From the IMG/VR virus record IMGVR_UViG_3300035698_013157, positions 1 through 36,951 of that record: DNA of 36,951 nt. The stretch is one strand, 5' to 3'. Shown one piece after another: positions 1 through 6,224 of the stretch. The notes under the pieces were generated by a model. That model saw only the letters and a program-made list of their open reading frames with translations, had not been told where the DNA came from and did not search any database. The translations under genes and the position numbers were made by a program. This stretch comes from a virus. How positions within the stretch are numbered: the first letter of the stretch is position 1; the number at the start of each line of letters is the position of its first letter.

Positions 1-139
1 AACCAACAATGTATATATTTAATTGCTGTTTACCGCCTAACTAAAGGCTTGTTAATATTTATTTTCTTTGTGCTTAATCCTACTATTTTGGTTTATTTAA
101 TCGCAACTAACCATATTACCATCGTTATGTGTAAGGCTA

Positions 140-379
140 TCAATCGTCATCACCGACAACATATTCTAACATTCCTACATAAACATCGCCACAATCTTTT
201 TTAAATAGGATTTTATTGTCGATTAAAGCTTGTTCATAATTACATTGGCAAAGGCAATAATCCAATTCAATTACGCCATGCTCAAATTCTTTTTTCGGCA
301 TAAATCCAAAATGTTCTAAAAATTGGCGTGGTGTTTCTATTTCCTTTTCGCCTCTGTTAATTACTATTAAGTAACACAT
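140..379 (-). CDS. Small acidic phage protein, unknown function
   Basis: A 79-residue protein that I do not recognise. It has an aspartate-rich C-terminus (VVGDDD) and a CLCQC cysteine cluster near residue 43. The cysteines could bind a metal, but no second pair completes a zinc finger. It is the last gene I can see in the leftward early operon, starting 2 bases after the stop of the preceding 56-codon gene, which supports co-transcription. No membrane segment or signal peptide is visible. Confidence 0.6.
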   Translation of the reverse strand: MCYLIVINRGEKEIETPRQFLEHFGFMPKKEFEHGVIELDYCLCQCNYEQALIDNKILFKKDCGDVYVGMLEYVVGDDD

Positions 380-381
380 GT

Positions 382-552
382 TTATAAAATTGAGTAAGCG
401 TTTTCTTCATTATCATCGTCCGTAATATGATTGCCTTTGTTGAAGTTATTTATTAAATCATTGCATCCCGACCTATTAAAATAATGGCTTTGCGCATCTC
501 GTTTAATTTCTGCAAACAAAGCCGTTCTGTACATTATTATAATTTTTGTCAT
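382..552 (-). CDS. Small phage protein (56 aa), unknown function
   Basis: A short reading frame starting MTKIIIMYRTALFAEIKRD and ending in an Asp/Glu/Asn-rich tail. It is not recognised. The case for a real gene is its tight fit: it ends 2 bases before the start of the next leftward gene, lies in the same operon and direction, and has ordinary phage-like codon use. A second Met at residue 7 is an alternative start. About 118 bases without a clear gene separate it from the DnaC-like gene upstream. Confidence 0.5.
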   Translation of the reverse strand: MTKIIIMYRTALFAEIKRDAQSHYFNRSGCNDLINNFNKGNHITDDDNEENAYSIL

Positions 553-670
553 TATTTCTTAAAATGTTTTAGGTAGTTGTTTATAGATCATCAATAATGC
601 GTGTTTTTTTTATTGTAATAAGTATCTATTTCTTTAGATAATTTAGGATGAGCATATTTTAAAACTGTTT

Positions 671-1552
671 TTAAACTCTAAATGAATTTCCTTTGAATTG
701 AATTATATTAAACATATCGAATACCCTATCGTAAATTCTATCTCCGTATTTATCAGACAATTGAAGAATACCTATTCCTAAGTCTTTATTGGTTTTATCT
801 TTAAAATTCATTGATATATAAGTTCGTAATTTATTATTGTATCGCTCTTCTAAAATATCTTTAATTAGATTGGTTTTGCCGTAATTACTTGCTTCTCGCT
901 CTGTTAAAACATCATCAAAATATCTTATTCCTGACCTAGTTATTTTATTAAATTCTTCTTTGTCTAATGGGTTTTGAAGCCCCTCATACATTTCTACTAA
1001 TTTATTTGTAGTAAAGCCTTTAAAAGCTAGATTACTACCTATAAAACACTTTTCAAAAGCCCTCATTATCGATGTTTTTCCGTTTCCATAGCCGCCAATT
1101 ATTAAAATTCCTTTTTTTAGACTTGGCTCTGACAATAGGGAAACATTTGAGCATTTAGCGAAATTTTCATAATCTCCTAAGAAGTAATAAATCAATGGTT
1201 TTATATTTTCTAAGGTGTCTCTGTGGGAGTGATTGAACTGTTTTCCTTCGTTCTCTAAATAGGCTTTTTTGAACATTCTCCAAAGCATATCCTTAGTAAG
1301 CACAATTGGTTCTTTTTTAACAAATTCACCTCTGACGCGATTCATGTAGGCTTTGTTTGCCTCTATAAACTCTGGATTGTTTTCTGGCATACTTTTTTCG
1401 TAAGAAGCTACTTGTTTGATTGCTTCTCCGATTGAAATTGAAAATTGATTATTAAAAATTTCAATACTTTCCTCTGTTAGATTTTCTAAATCAAAAGATT
1501 TCAATGCTTCGTATTTTCTTTTTCCAATTTTATCTTCGTTGTTATTTTTCAT
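671..1552 (-). CDS. DnaC/IstB-like AAA+ ATPase, probable helicase loader
   Basis: 293 residues. A Walker A loop GGYGNGKTS lies at residues 153-161 and a Walker B-type YFDDV at 211-215. A C-terminal block (DKYGDRIYDRVFDMFNI, then FKGNSFR) contains the arginines expected in sensor regions of DnaC-type AAA+ proteins. Family knowledge: such ATPases deliver replicative helicase to phage origins. It lies directly downstream of the initiator-like gene and overlaps it by 11 bases, a pair reminiscent of lambda O/P. No helicase or polymerase gene is seen in the window, so the phage probably recruits the host replisome. The ATPase fold is firm; the loader role is inferred from fold and neighbour. Confidence 0.85.
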   Translation of the reverse strand: MKNNNEDKIGKRKYEALKSFDLENLTEESIEIFNNQFSISIGEAIKQVASYEKSMPENNPEFIEANKAYMNRVRGEFVKKEPIVLTKDMLWRMFKKAYLENEGKQFNHSHRDTLENIKPLIYYFLGDYENFAKCSNVSLLSEPSLKKGILIIGGYGNGKTSIMRAFEKCFIGSNLAFKGFTTNKLVEMYEGLQNPLDKEEFNKITRSGIRYFDDVLTEREASNYGKTNLIKDILEERYNNKLRTYISMNFKDKTNKDLGIGILQLSDKYGDRIYDRVFDMFNIIQFKGNSFRV

Positions 1553-2258
1553 ACCAAGGTATTAAGGGTCTGTTATGATCATATACTTTAGGAACTTCTT
1601 TGTTGTAGTTGTTTTGATTTGTGATCCATTCGCTACTAAATCCACTCCAACTTTTTTCTACAGCCATTTTTATTGAATCGTTTGGATTTAAAGTTGATTT
1701 TATAATCTCTGTTTTTATTTTTTCAAAAGCGATTTTAGAATTAACAGCTTTTTTCTGTTTACGAACTTCTAACCATCCTTCTGCGATTTCCACATTTACC
1801 CCTAAATCGATTAAAGAATTTTTAAATGAAAATTTATTAACCGAAGGTTTATTTATTTTATTATTTATTACATTATCATTATCATTATCATTTACATTAT
1901 CATTTACATTATCATTATCATTATCAGTTGGATTTGTTGATATTTGTTGAACACTTTCAACACTTGTTGATTTTGTTGGATTTTGTTGCTCTTTGTTTAA
2001 CACTCTTAGTCTTGCTGACTCCTTTCCAGCGTCGCTGCGCTTACCTTTAACTTCCTTAAACTTTACTAAATCCCTTTTAAGTTGACTTTGAATAAACTTC
2101 CACGCTGACAACACAACCCTATCTTCTAAGACTGGATTCATGTTATTAACGTACTCCAATAGGTGATTGAAAAGCATTCCCTTTTCTTCGTTAGTTAGGT
2201 GATCTATGTTATGAATAAGATCAGCATAAAGAACAAACGATTTTTTATTTTCTGCCAT
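1542..2258 (-). CDS. DUF6291-like phage replication initiator/organiser
   Basis: 238 residues. The N-terminus (FVLYADLIHNIDHLTNEEKG, then LFNHLLEYVN and AWKFIQSQLKRDL, residues about 8-65) matches the DUF6291-type domain often found beside DnaC-like ATPases in Bacteroidetes phages. A low-complexity linker of alternating Asn/Asp/Val follows (about residues 112-135). The C-terminal part (LGVNVEIAEGWLEVRKQKKA, ending PLIPWYEK) resembles the tail of phage replisome organisers. The linker is encoded by a CATTAT/CATTTA tandem array that could double as origin iterons, as in lambda gene O. The gene is preceded by a 176-base leader with a predicted structured RNA. DNA binding is inferred, not shown. 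Confidence 0.72.
   Translation of the reverse strand: MAENKKSFVLYADLIHNIDHLTNEEKGMLFNHLLEYVNNMNPVLEDRVVLSAWKFIQSQLKRDLVKFKEVKGKRSDAGKESARLRVLNKEQQNPTKSTSVESVQQISTNPTDNDNDNVNDNVNDNDNDNVINNKINKPSVNKFSFKNSLIDLGVNVEIAEGWLEVRKQKKAVNSKIAFEKIKTEIIKSTLNPNDSIKMAVEKSWSGFSSEWITNQNNYNKEVPKVYDHNRPLIPWYEK
1871..1925. repeat. ATTATC/CATTTA tandem hexamer array inside the initiator gene
   Basis: About nine near-perfect 6-base units (CATTAT with interspersed CATTTA) run in tandem on the plus strand. They keep the minus-strand frame and encode an Asn/Asp-rich linker. Because the length is a multiple of three, unit gain or loss would not break the protein. The position in the middle of a replication initiator-type gene is the position of the lambda origin iterons within gene O. 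An origin role is inference. Confidence 0.6.
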
Positions 2259-2286
2259 AATTATTAGATTTTATACAAATAAAAAA

Positions 2287-2362
2287 CCGCTAAAAAACCC
2301 TAGCCCTCTCACTGGCATTAGGTAATTTAGCGGCATGAAGAAAAATTTTTTCATAGTGAGAG
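2287..2362 (-). ncRNA. Candidate structured leader RNA with a pseudoknot and terminator-like stem
   Basis: On the minus strand, upstream of the initiator gene, an 8-bp stem (CCGCTAAA at 2333-2326 with TTTAGCGG at 2294-2287) encloses an inner stem (CCTA, bulge AT, GCC / GGC, TAGG). The 8-base apical loop AGTGAGAG (2313-2306) is the perfect complement of CTCTCACT at 2362-2355, which would form an 8-bp pseudoknot. Between the two pseudoknot strands lies a further hairpin (ATGAA..TTCAT, 2354-2335). A run of Ts follows the outer stem (2286-2281), so it may also act as an attenuator. I match it to no known RNA family. Confidence 0.55.
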
Positions 2363-2434
2363 CATTTTATATCCCAAATATATAACTTTATTTATATTTT
2401 AACTACACTAAGTATAAATTATTAAATAAATAAT

Positions 2435-2755
2435 TTACACTAAAGAACTATTAAATTCTTTTATGTACTCTGGATCTAAGAAAAACTCCTTAAATCTTGA
2501 GCCTTTTTTGTATTCAGACATAACGGGTACTTTGTGAATATCTACTAAGTCTTTTTTTCTTCTTCTTAAATCACCAATACCTAGTTTCATTGCTGTCATA
2601 GTGGTTAATCTACGGCCTGTGAGCATTTGTTCCATAACAACCCTGCATTGGTTGTTAAAATGATTAACACTGCTTAAATAGCCGTTTTCACTCTCTGTAT
2701 TGTTCTCTAATCCGTGACATTTTTTTAAGTCAATTACTTCTTTAATTTTTTTCAT
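2435..2755 (-). CDS. Small helix-turn-helix protein (HTH_39-like)
   Basis: 106 residues. The stretch QMLTGRRLTTMTAMKLGIGD followed by LRRRKKDL (about residues 43-70) fits the short HTH domain common in phage early regions, in which 'G..lT..eA...gi..l..ri..Lr..G' recurs. It lies 22 bases downstream of the DUF3127 gene in the leftward operon and before the structured leader. The Cys in KKCHGL and CRVV do not form a zinc site. It probably binds DNA. It could be a transcriptional modulator or a NinH-like accessory factor; the sequence does not decide. Confidence 0.55.
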   Translation of the reverse strand: MKKIKEVIDLKKCHGLENNTESENGYLSSVNHFNNQCRVVMEQMLTGRRLTTMTAMKLGIGDLRRRKKDLVDIHKVPVMSEYKKGSRFKEFFLDPEYIKEFNSSLV

Positions 2756-2776
2756 TTTTATTGTATTAAATTGATA

Positions 2777-3163
2777 TTAAAATTGAAAATCATCTTGTTT
2801 TTTTTCGGTTAAATCTGTTTTAGGTGTAGAAATTTTCTCGTCTGGCGCTTTTTCCTCATACTCGTCAACGGCTGAATTTGAATCACCGATTACCAAGTCT
2901 ATTTTCCAACCTTGAATTGCATTAAAATACTTAGATTCGCCTTGCGGATTAACCCATTCTCTACCGCGTAAATTAATACCAACCTTTACCGATTGACCTT
3001 CTATGTAGCCGTCTAATAAAGCGCACTTGTCTTTAACAAATTCCACTAGAATATGCTGTGGATATTGTTCTTCTGTGGTAACTACTATATCTCTTTTTTC
3101 AAAGTTATTTGTTCCAAAAGATTGTGTTTTCCCGATAACTTTTATTTTTCCTTCTAAATCCAT
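2777..3163 (-). CDS. DUF3127 protein, SSB-like OB-fold
   Basis: 128 residues. The N-terminal half (MDLEGKIKVIGKTQSFG, then KRDIVVTTEEQYPQHILVEF and SVKVGINLRGREW) is the DUF3127 pattern, a Bacteroidetes-specific OB-fold family found in phage and plasmid replication modules. After about residue 95 comes an acidic, low-complexity tail ending KQDDFQF. Acidic tails ending in a hydrophobic tip are typical of SSB proteins and recruit partners. Its place between recombination genes and the initiator supports ssDNA binding during replication. The family is confident; the SSB role is from fold and tail. Confidence 0.85.
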   Translation of the reverse strand: MDLEGKIKVIGKTQSFGTNNFEKRDIVVTTEEQYPQHILVEFVKDKCALLDGYIEGQSVKVGINLRGREWVNPQGESKYFNAIQGWKIDLVIGDSNSAVDEYEEKAPDEKISTPKTDLTEKKQDDFQF

Positions 3164-3166
3164 TAT

Positions 3167-3433
3167 TTATTTATTTTTAAAAAAATTAATTAATATTTTC
3201 ACATCTTGTAATTCTTCAATAACAACGCTTGCTTTTATATCTCCTTTTTTATTAACTCGAATCATTTTACATTTTCTAGTCAACTTATCCCAGTCTAAAG
3301 AAATGTTTTTAGCTAATTTTTTGGTTATGATTTCAAAATCAAAACCGTAATGATTAAAATAAACATCATCCAACTGTTTTTTGGCTTTAAGGCCTAAACT
3401 CATAATCTCTGAATATCTAATTTCATTTTCCAT
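3167..3433 (-). CDS. Unknown phage protein (88 aa)
   Basis: Not recognised. It is Lys-rich and has a plausible alpha/beta pattern (FDFEIITKKLAKNISLDWDKL, then MIRVNKKGDIKASVVIEEL). Only 3 bases separate it from the DUF3127 start and 2 bases from the gene upstream, so it is translated as part of the operon. No membrane segment. Confidence 0.6.
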   Translation of the reverse strand: MENEIRYSEIMSLGLKAKKQLDDVYFNHYGFDFEIITKKLAKNISLDWDKLTRKCKMIRVNKKGDIKASVVIEELQDVKILINFFKNK

Positions 3434-3435
3434 GC

Positions 3436-3729
3436 TTAATTACTTATTTCTGTTGAAGCTATAAATCCAGATTCGTTTCTATTTTCCTTTACCCAATCGC
3501 CAATTGTTATTCCGTCTAGCGTATTTATTAAAGGGTATCTGCTATTTTCTTCTTCTGATAAATAATAATTATCCCAATACTTTGTTTGTATTTCTGATAT
3601 TTCTGATTCTTCAAGTTCTTCTAGTGTGTAATGCTTTGTTTGGCACAATATGGATGAAGCCTGTAGTGGTCTAGCTGCCGCAATAAAATCTTCAATTTTA
3701 TTTGCGTGTGTTATTTTGAAAACTTTCAT
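3436..3729 (-). CDS. Unknown acidic phage protein (97 aa)
   Basis: Not recognised. Acidic centre (TLEELEESEISEIQ) and a C-terminal segment TLDGITIGDWVKEN. The N-terminus MKVFKITHANKIEDFIAAAR resembles small phage proteins that begin with a beta strand followed by a helix. Its ATG overlaps the stop of the preceding gene (TAATG), indicating translational coupling. Confidence 0.6.
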   Translation of the reverse strand: MKVFKITHANKIEDFIAAARPLQASSILCQTKHYTLEELEESEISEIQTKYWDNYYLSEEENSRYPLINTLDGITIGDWVKENRNESGFIASTEISN

Positions 3730-3965
3730 TACGCTATATCTTGAATAGTAACCCTATTTATATCTTGTAGGTGGCGAGATTTTATAGTTTCTTCATTTAA
3801 TTTAAAACCATAATCATTAACAAGCCAAAATTGCCTTTTTAAGCCATCTATTATAATTTTATTAAATAGACTACCGCAATCTGGTAATTGTTTATAGCCA
3901 ATCTTCTCTAGGTCTTTTGAAGCCATGTCTAGCCCTTTTTCAATGTAAGTAAACCTGTTTTTCAT
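3729..3965 (-). CDS. Unknown phage protein (78 aa)
   Basis: Not recognised. It begins MKNRFTYIEKGLDMASKDLEK and contains FNKIIIDGLKRQFWLVNDYG, a helix/strand pattern without a catalytic motif. It ends in a TAATG overlap with the next gene and starts 6 bases after the upstream HTH gene. It is supported mainly by operon packing. Confidence 0.6.
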   Translation of the reverse strand: MKNRFTYIEKGLDMASKDLEKIGYKQLPDCGSLFNKIIIDGLKRQFWLVNDYGFKLNEETIKSRHLQDINRVTIQDIA

Positions 3966-3971
3966 AATTAT

Positions 3972-4253
3972 TTATCCGTTTAAGTATTTTTTTAAATCTT
4001 CTTGTGCAACGTAATACGTTTTTCCAATTTTAAATGCCTTTAACTTGGCTCCTGGTGTTTCATTAATGTAGTTTCTAATATGAATTCTAATTGTATTCAC
4101 ATCTTTTTTTACTTTTAAAGCAACTTCTTTGGCTGAATAAGTTTTTACAGAATCTTCTGTTGATGTTAAATTTAACTCCGCAGTTCTTTTTGCAATTACA
4201 TTAATGAAATCATCATCGATTTCTATAACATCACTAGCTTTTAGTTTTTTCAT
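3972..4253 (-). CDS. HTH_17/excisionase-type DNA-binding protein
   Basis: 93 residues. The C-terminal half (YSAKEVALKVKKDVNTIRIH, then INETPGAKLKAFKIGKTYYV and EDLKKYLNG, residues 39-93) is the MerR/excisionase-type winged HTH: an 'AKEvA..l.v...TIr.hI' recognition helix followed by the 'fkiGktyyv...dl.ky' wing. It starts 2 bases after the MBL-fold gene ends. In an early operon of an integrating phage such a protein may act as Xis or as an early regulator. The integrase is about 6.5 kb away on the other strand, so excision would need both operons expressed. Fold confident, role inferred. Confidence 0.75.
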   Translation of the reverse strand: MKKLKASDVIEIDDDFINVIAKRTAELNLTSTEDSVKTYSAKEVALKVKKDVNTIRIHIRNYINETPGAKLKAFKIGKTYYVAQEDLKKYLNG

Positions 4254-4255
4254 TT

Positions 4256-4999
4256 TTAAAATGGTGTTTTATTTAAATCTAATTTAATTCCAGAATTTGC
4301 TATGTAGGTTTCTTTTACAAATTCCTCTTCTATTTTTGTTTTAAAATACAATTCGTTTGAATTACGATCACTTAAATGCAGCAACATAATTGTTCTTGTA
4401 TTTGATAAATCATTAGCCCTAAGCATGTCTTGACAATTCTGAAAACTAAAGTGGCTAGATAAAATTCTGTCTCTTAAAAATTTATCTTCGACTCCACTAG
4501 CTCTTTTTTGCTCTAAAATTTCATTACAGTAATTCGCCTCTATTAGCCAATGACTTACGTTCGCAAACTTAAATGGGCTATAGACTGTATCTGTTATAAA
4601 CACTATTACCCCGCTTTCTAAATGGTTTATGACAAAACCAAACGGCTCTTTAGTGTCGTGGACTGTTTTAAAACCCAATACAGTATATGGCCCAATTTTT
4701 TGTTTTTTCATTGGATCTAAAATAAATGACCTGTGATGGTTAATTATTTTAGTTTCTTCCAACGTGCCTTTTGATGCGTATATTTTTATCCCAGAAGCCG
4801 CCAAGTGATTAATTGACTTACAGTGATCGTTATGTCCGTGAGTAACTACGCAACCGGAAACATTATTCAAATCAAAATCAATAGCTTTTTTAATTTTTTT
4901 GATATCAATACCGCACTCAATCAGGAGCATTAATCCTTTAGAATCTTTAAGTAAGTAGCAATTTCCTGAGCTTCCTGAGCCTAATACTTCTAAGGTCAT
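4256..4999 (-). CDS. Metallo-beta-lactamase-fold hydrolase (YycJ/WalJ-like)
   Basis: 247 residues. It starts with a typical MBL first strand and loop (LEVLGSGSSGNCYLL) and has the metal-binding motif THGHNDH (His54, His56, Asp58, His59). Later ligands are likely in FVINHLESG, FITDTVYSP and SHFSFQN. YycJ-like members are putative DNA exonucleases. Phages often pair an MBL-fold gene with RecT, and here it follows RecT with a TAATG overlap. No YqaJ- or lambda-Exo-type nuclease is visible in the window, so this enzyme is the best candidate for the 5'-3' resection partner of RecT. That role is inference. Confidence 0.82.
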   Translation of the reverse strand: MTLEVLGSGSSGNCYLLKDSKGLMLLIECGIDIKKIKKAIDFDLNNVSGCVVTHGHNDHCKSINHLAASGIKIYASKGTLEETKIINHHRSFILDPMKKQKIGPYTVLGFKTVHDTKEPFGFVINHLESGVIVFITDTVYSPFKFANVSHWLIEANYCNEILEQKRASGVEDKFLRDRILSSHFSFQNCQDMLRANDLSNTRTIMLLHLSDRNSNELYFKTKIEEEFVKETYIANSGIKLDLNKTPF

Positions 5000-6027
5000 T
5001 AAAATCCTGGTTCCGTGATTTCTCCTGTGGTGGTATTAACTGAACTTATTTTTTTTGTTTCAACCTCTTCCGCTAATCCCATATCAATTATTTCATCATT
5101 AGCATTATCGTCAACATCTTTATTTACCCTATTTGATACGCTTTCTATATCATTTTGAAGCAATCTCTGTAGGTTGTCGTCAATTTTTTCTGGATCTATA
5201 TTAATTGAACCCCAACAAGCTCTTTTTACCGTTTTCCAAGCCATTTCATCATACCACCCATCAATATTTTCTTTTCCAACTCTTTTACCATTTTCCCACT
5301 TATCTTTTTCTCCACCCCAAAATTCAGCAGATGCGTATGTAGGTTTTCTTTTTTCAATGTCTTTTTTACTTAATAAAACAAGTTTATTTTTCTCTGGATT
5401 GTTTTTGTAGATGTGATAATAAAAACCACCCTTTACTTCCCCTCTATCAAATTCATCTGTAATGTTAAATTTATATGTTTCTACAGGGTTATCTTTATCC
5501 TTTTTCACCGCCTTAAAATCATCAGTTGTATAAACTAGCTCTATGATAGCTGTATCGGGCGCGTCAAGTCCGTATTTTTTAGCCTTTATCTCAATACCAT
5601 CATACCCTGGAATGAAAGTAATATCAAACTTATTGGTCTTGCTGTTTTTGTATGGAATTGGGTTTATGTGATTTGGCTGTAGTGGGTCTAACCCTATTTC
5701 AGAATAAGCAACAACATCTTGCGCTAATTTATTCATATTTACATTTTGCCACTTAAACTCTAAAGCGTCTCTATATTGCTCTGTTTTAGCCAAGCGCTTA
5801 ACTTCACCATCTTTAAGAACACCGTCTAATTTTATAAAGTAGTTGTTTATTAGTTTTTTTTGAAGTGTTGTTAATTGTAATTTTTTAGATCCTCCGTTTG
5901 GAAACTCAAGCATTACTTTTGCCGTAAATCTGTCGGCAGGGGAGTCTTTTACTGTTTCTATTTCCGATTTTTTTGCAATAGCTATTGCAGTTGTTTTTTT
6001 TGTTCCTTCTGTTTGTTTTGTTTCCAT
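4999..6027 (-). CDS. recT: RecT-family single-strand annealing protein
   Basis: 342 residues. The central RecT block is clear: VVAYSEIGLDPLQPNHINPI, then PYKNSKTNKFDITFIPGYDG and IEIKAKKYGL, and later FWGGEKDKWENG and DEMAWKTVKRAC. The family anneals complementary ssDNA and promotes strand exchange during phage replication and repair. The tail (DDNANDEIIDMGLAEEVETK) is acidic and may contact other proteins such as the DUF3127 SSB-like protein. It is preceded by a roughly 200-base leader with inverted repeats (6028-6224) and followed by the translationally coupled MBL-fold gene. Confidence 0.93.
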   Translation of the reverse strand: METKQTEGTKKTTAIAIAKKSEIETVKDSPADRFTAKVMLEFPNGGSKKLQLTTLQKKLINNYFIKLDGVLKDGEVKRLAKTEQYRDALEFKWQNVNMNKLAQDVVAYSEIGLDPLQPNHINPIPYKNSKTNKFDITFIPGYDGIEIKAKKYGLDAPDTAIIELVYTTDDFKAVKKDKDNPVETYKFNITDEFDRGEVKGGFYYHIYKNNPEKNKLVLLSKKDIEKRKPTYASAEFWGGEKDKWENGKRVGKENIDGWYDEMAWKTVKRACWGSINIDPEKIDDNLQRLLQNDIESVSNRVNKDVDDNANDEIIDMGLAEEVETKKISSVNTTTGEITEPGF

Positions 6028-6224
6028 TATTTATAAATTTATTAATATTAATAAGCCTTATCGCGGCTAACGTTCTTTCAATTTCTTGGTTGAGTATGCT
6101 TACCTAACAGGGCAACCGTTTATATTTACATGTAAAAAACAAATCAATGCGAGGCATGTGTAAATAATTAAGAAAAAGCTTTTTGCCCGAAGAAATCCGA
6201 GACCGTAACCCCCTGTTAACCTCT
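6028..6224 (-). other. Leader between the SbcC-like gene and recT with several inverted repeats
   Basis: About 200 bases without a gene. On the minus strand they contain TAACAGGG (6218-6211), complementary to CCCTGTTA (6112-6105), which would close a domain of about 114 bases. Inside are palindromes AAAAAGCTTTTT (near 6180) and TTTACATGTAAA (near 6130) and a small ATGC/GCAT hairpin. Near the recT start is a perfect 16-base palindrome TTATTAATATTAATAA (6039-6054). Either a structured leader controlling recT or a set of protein sites would fit. I match no RNA family. Confidence 0.35.

Noticed and set aside
553-670. A minus-strand reading (KYAHPKLSKEIDTYYNKKNTHY) between the DnaC-like gene and the next small gene
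   Set aside because: It reads like protein but has no start codon, a stop lies just upstream in the same frame, and there is no slippery site at the end of the DnaC-like gene that would reach it.
2287-2362. Known self-cleaving ribozyme (hammerhead, twister, pistol)
   Set aside because: No CUGAUGA/GAAA core for hammerhead, and I could not fit the conserved bases of twister or pistol as I know them on either strand; only the pseudoknotted shape is reminiscent.
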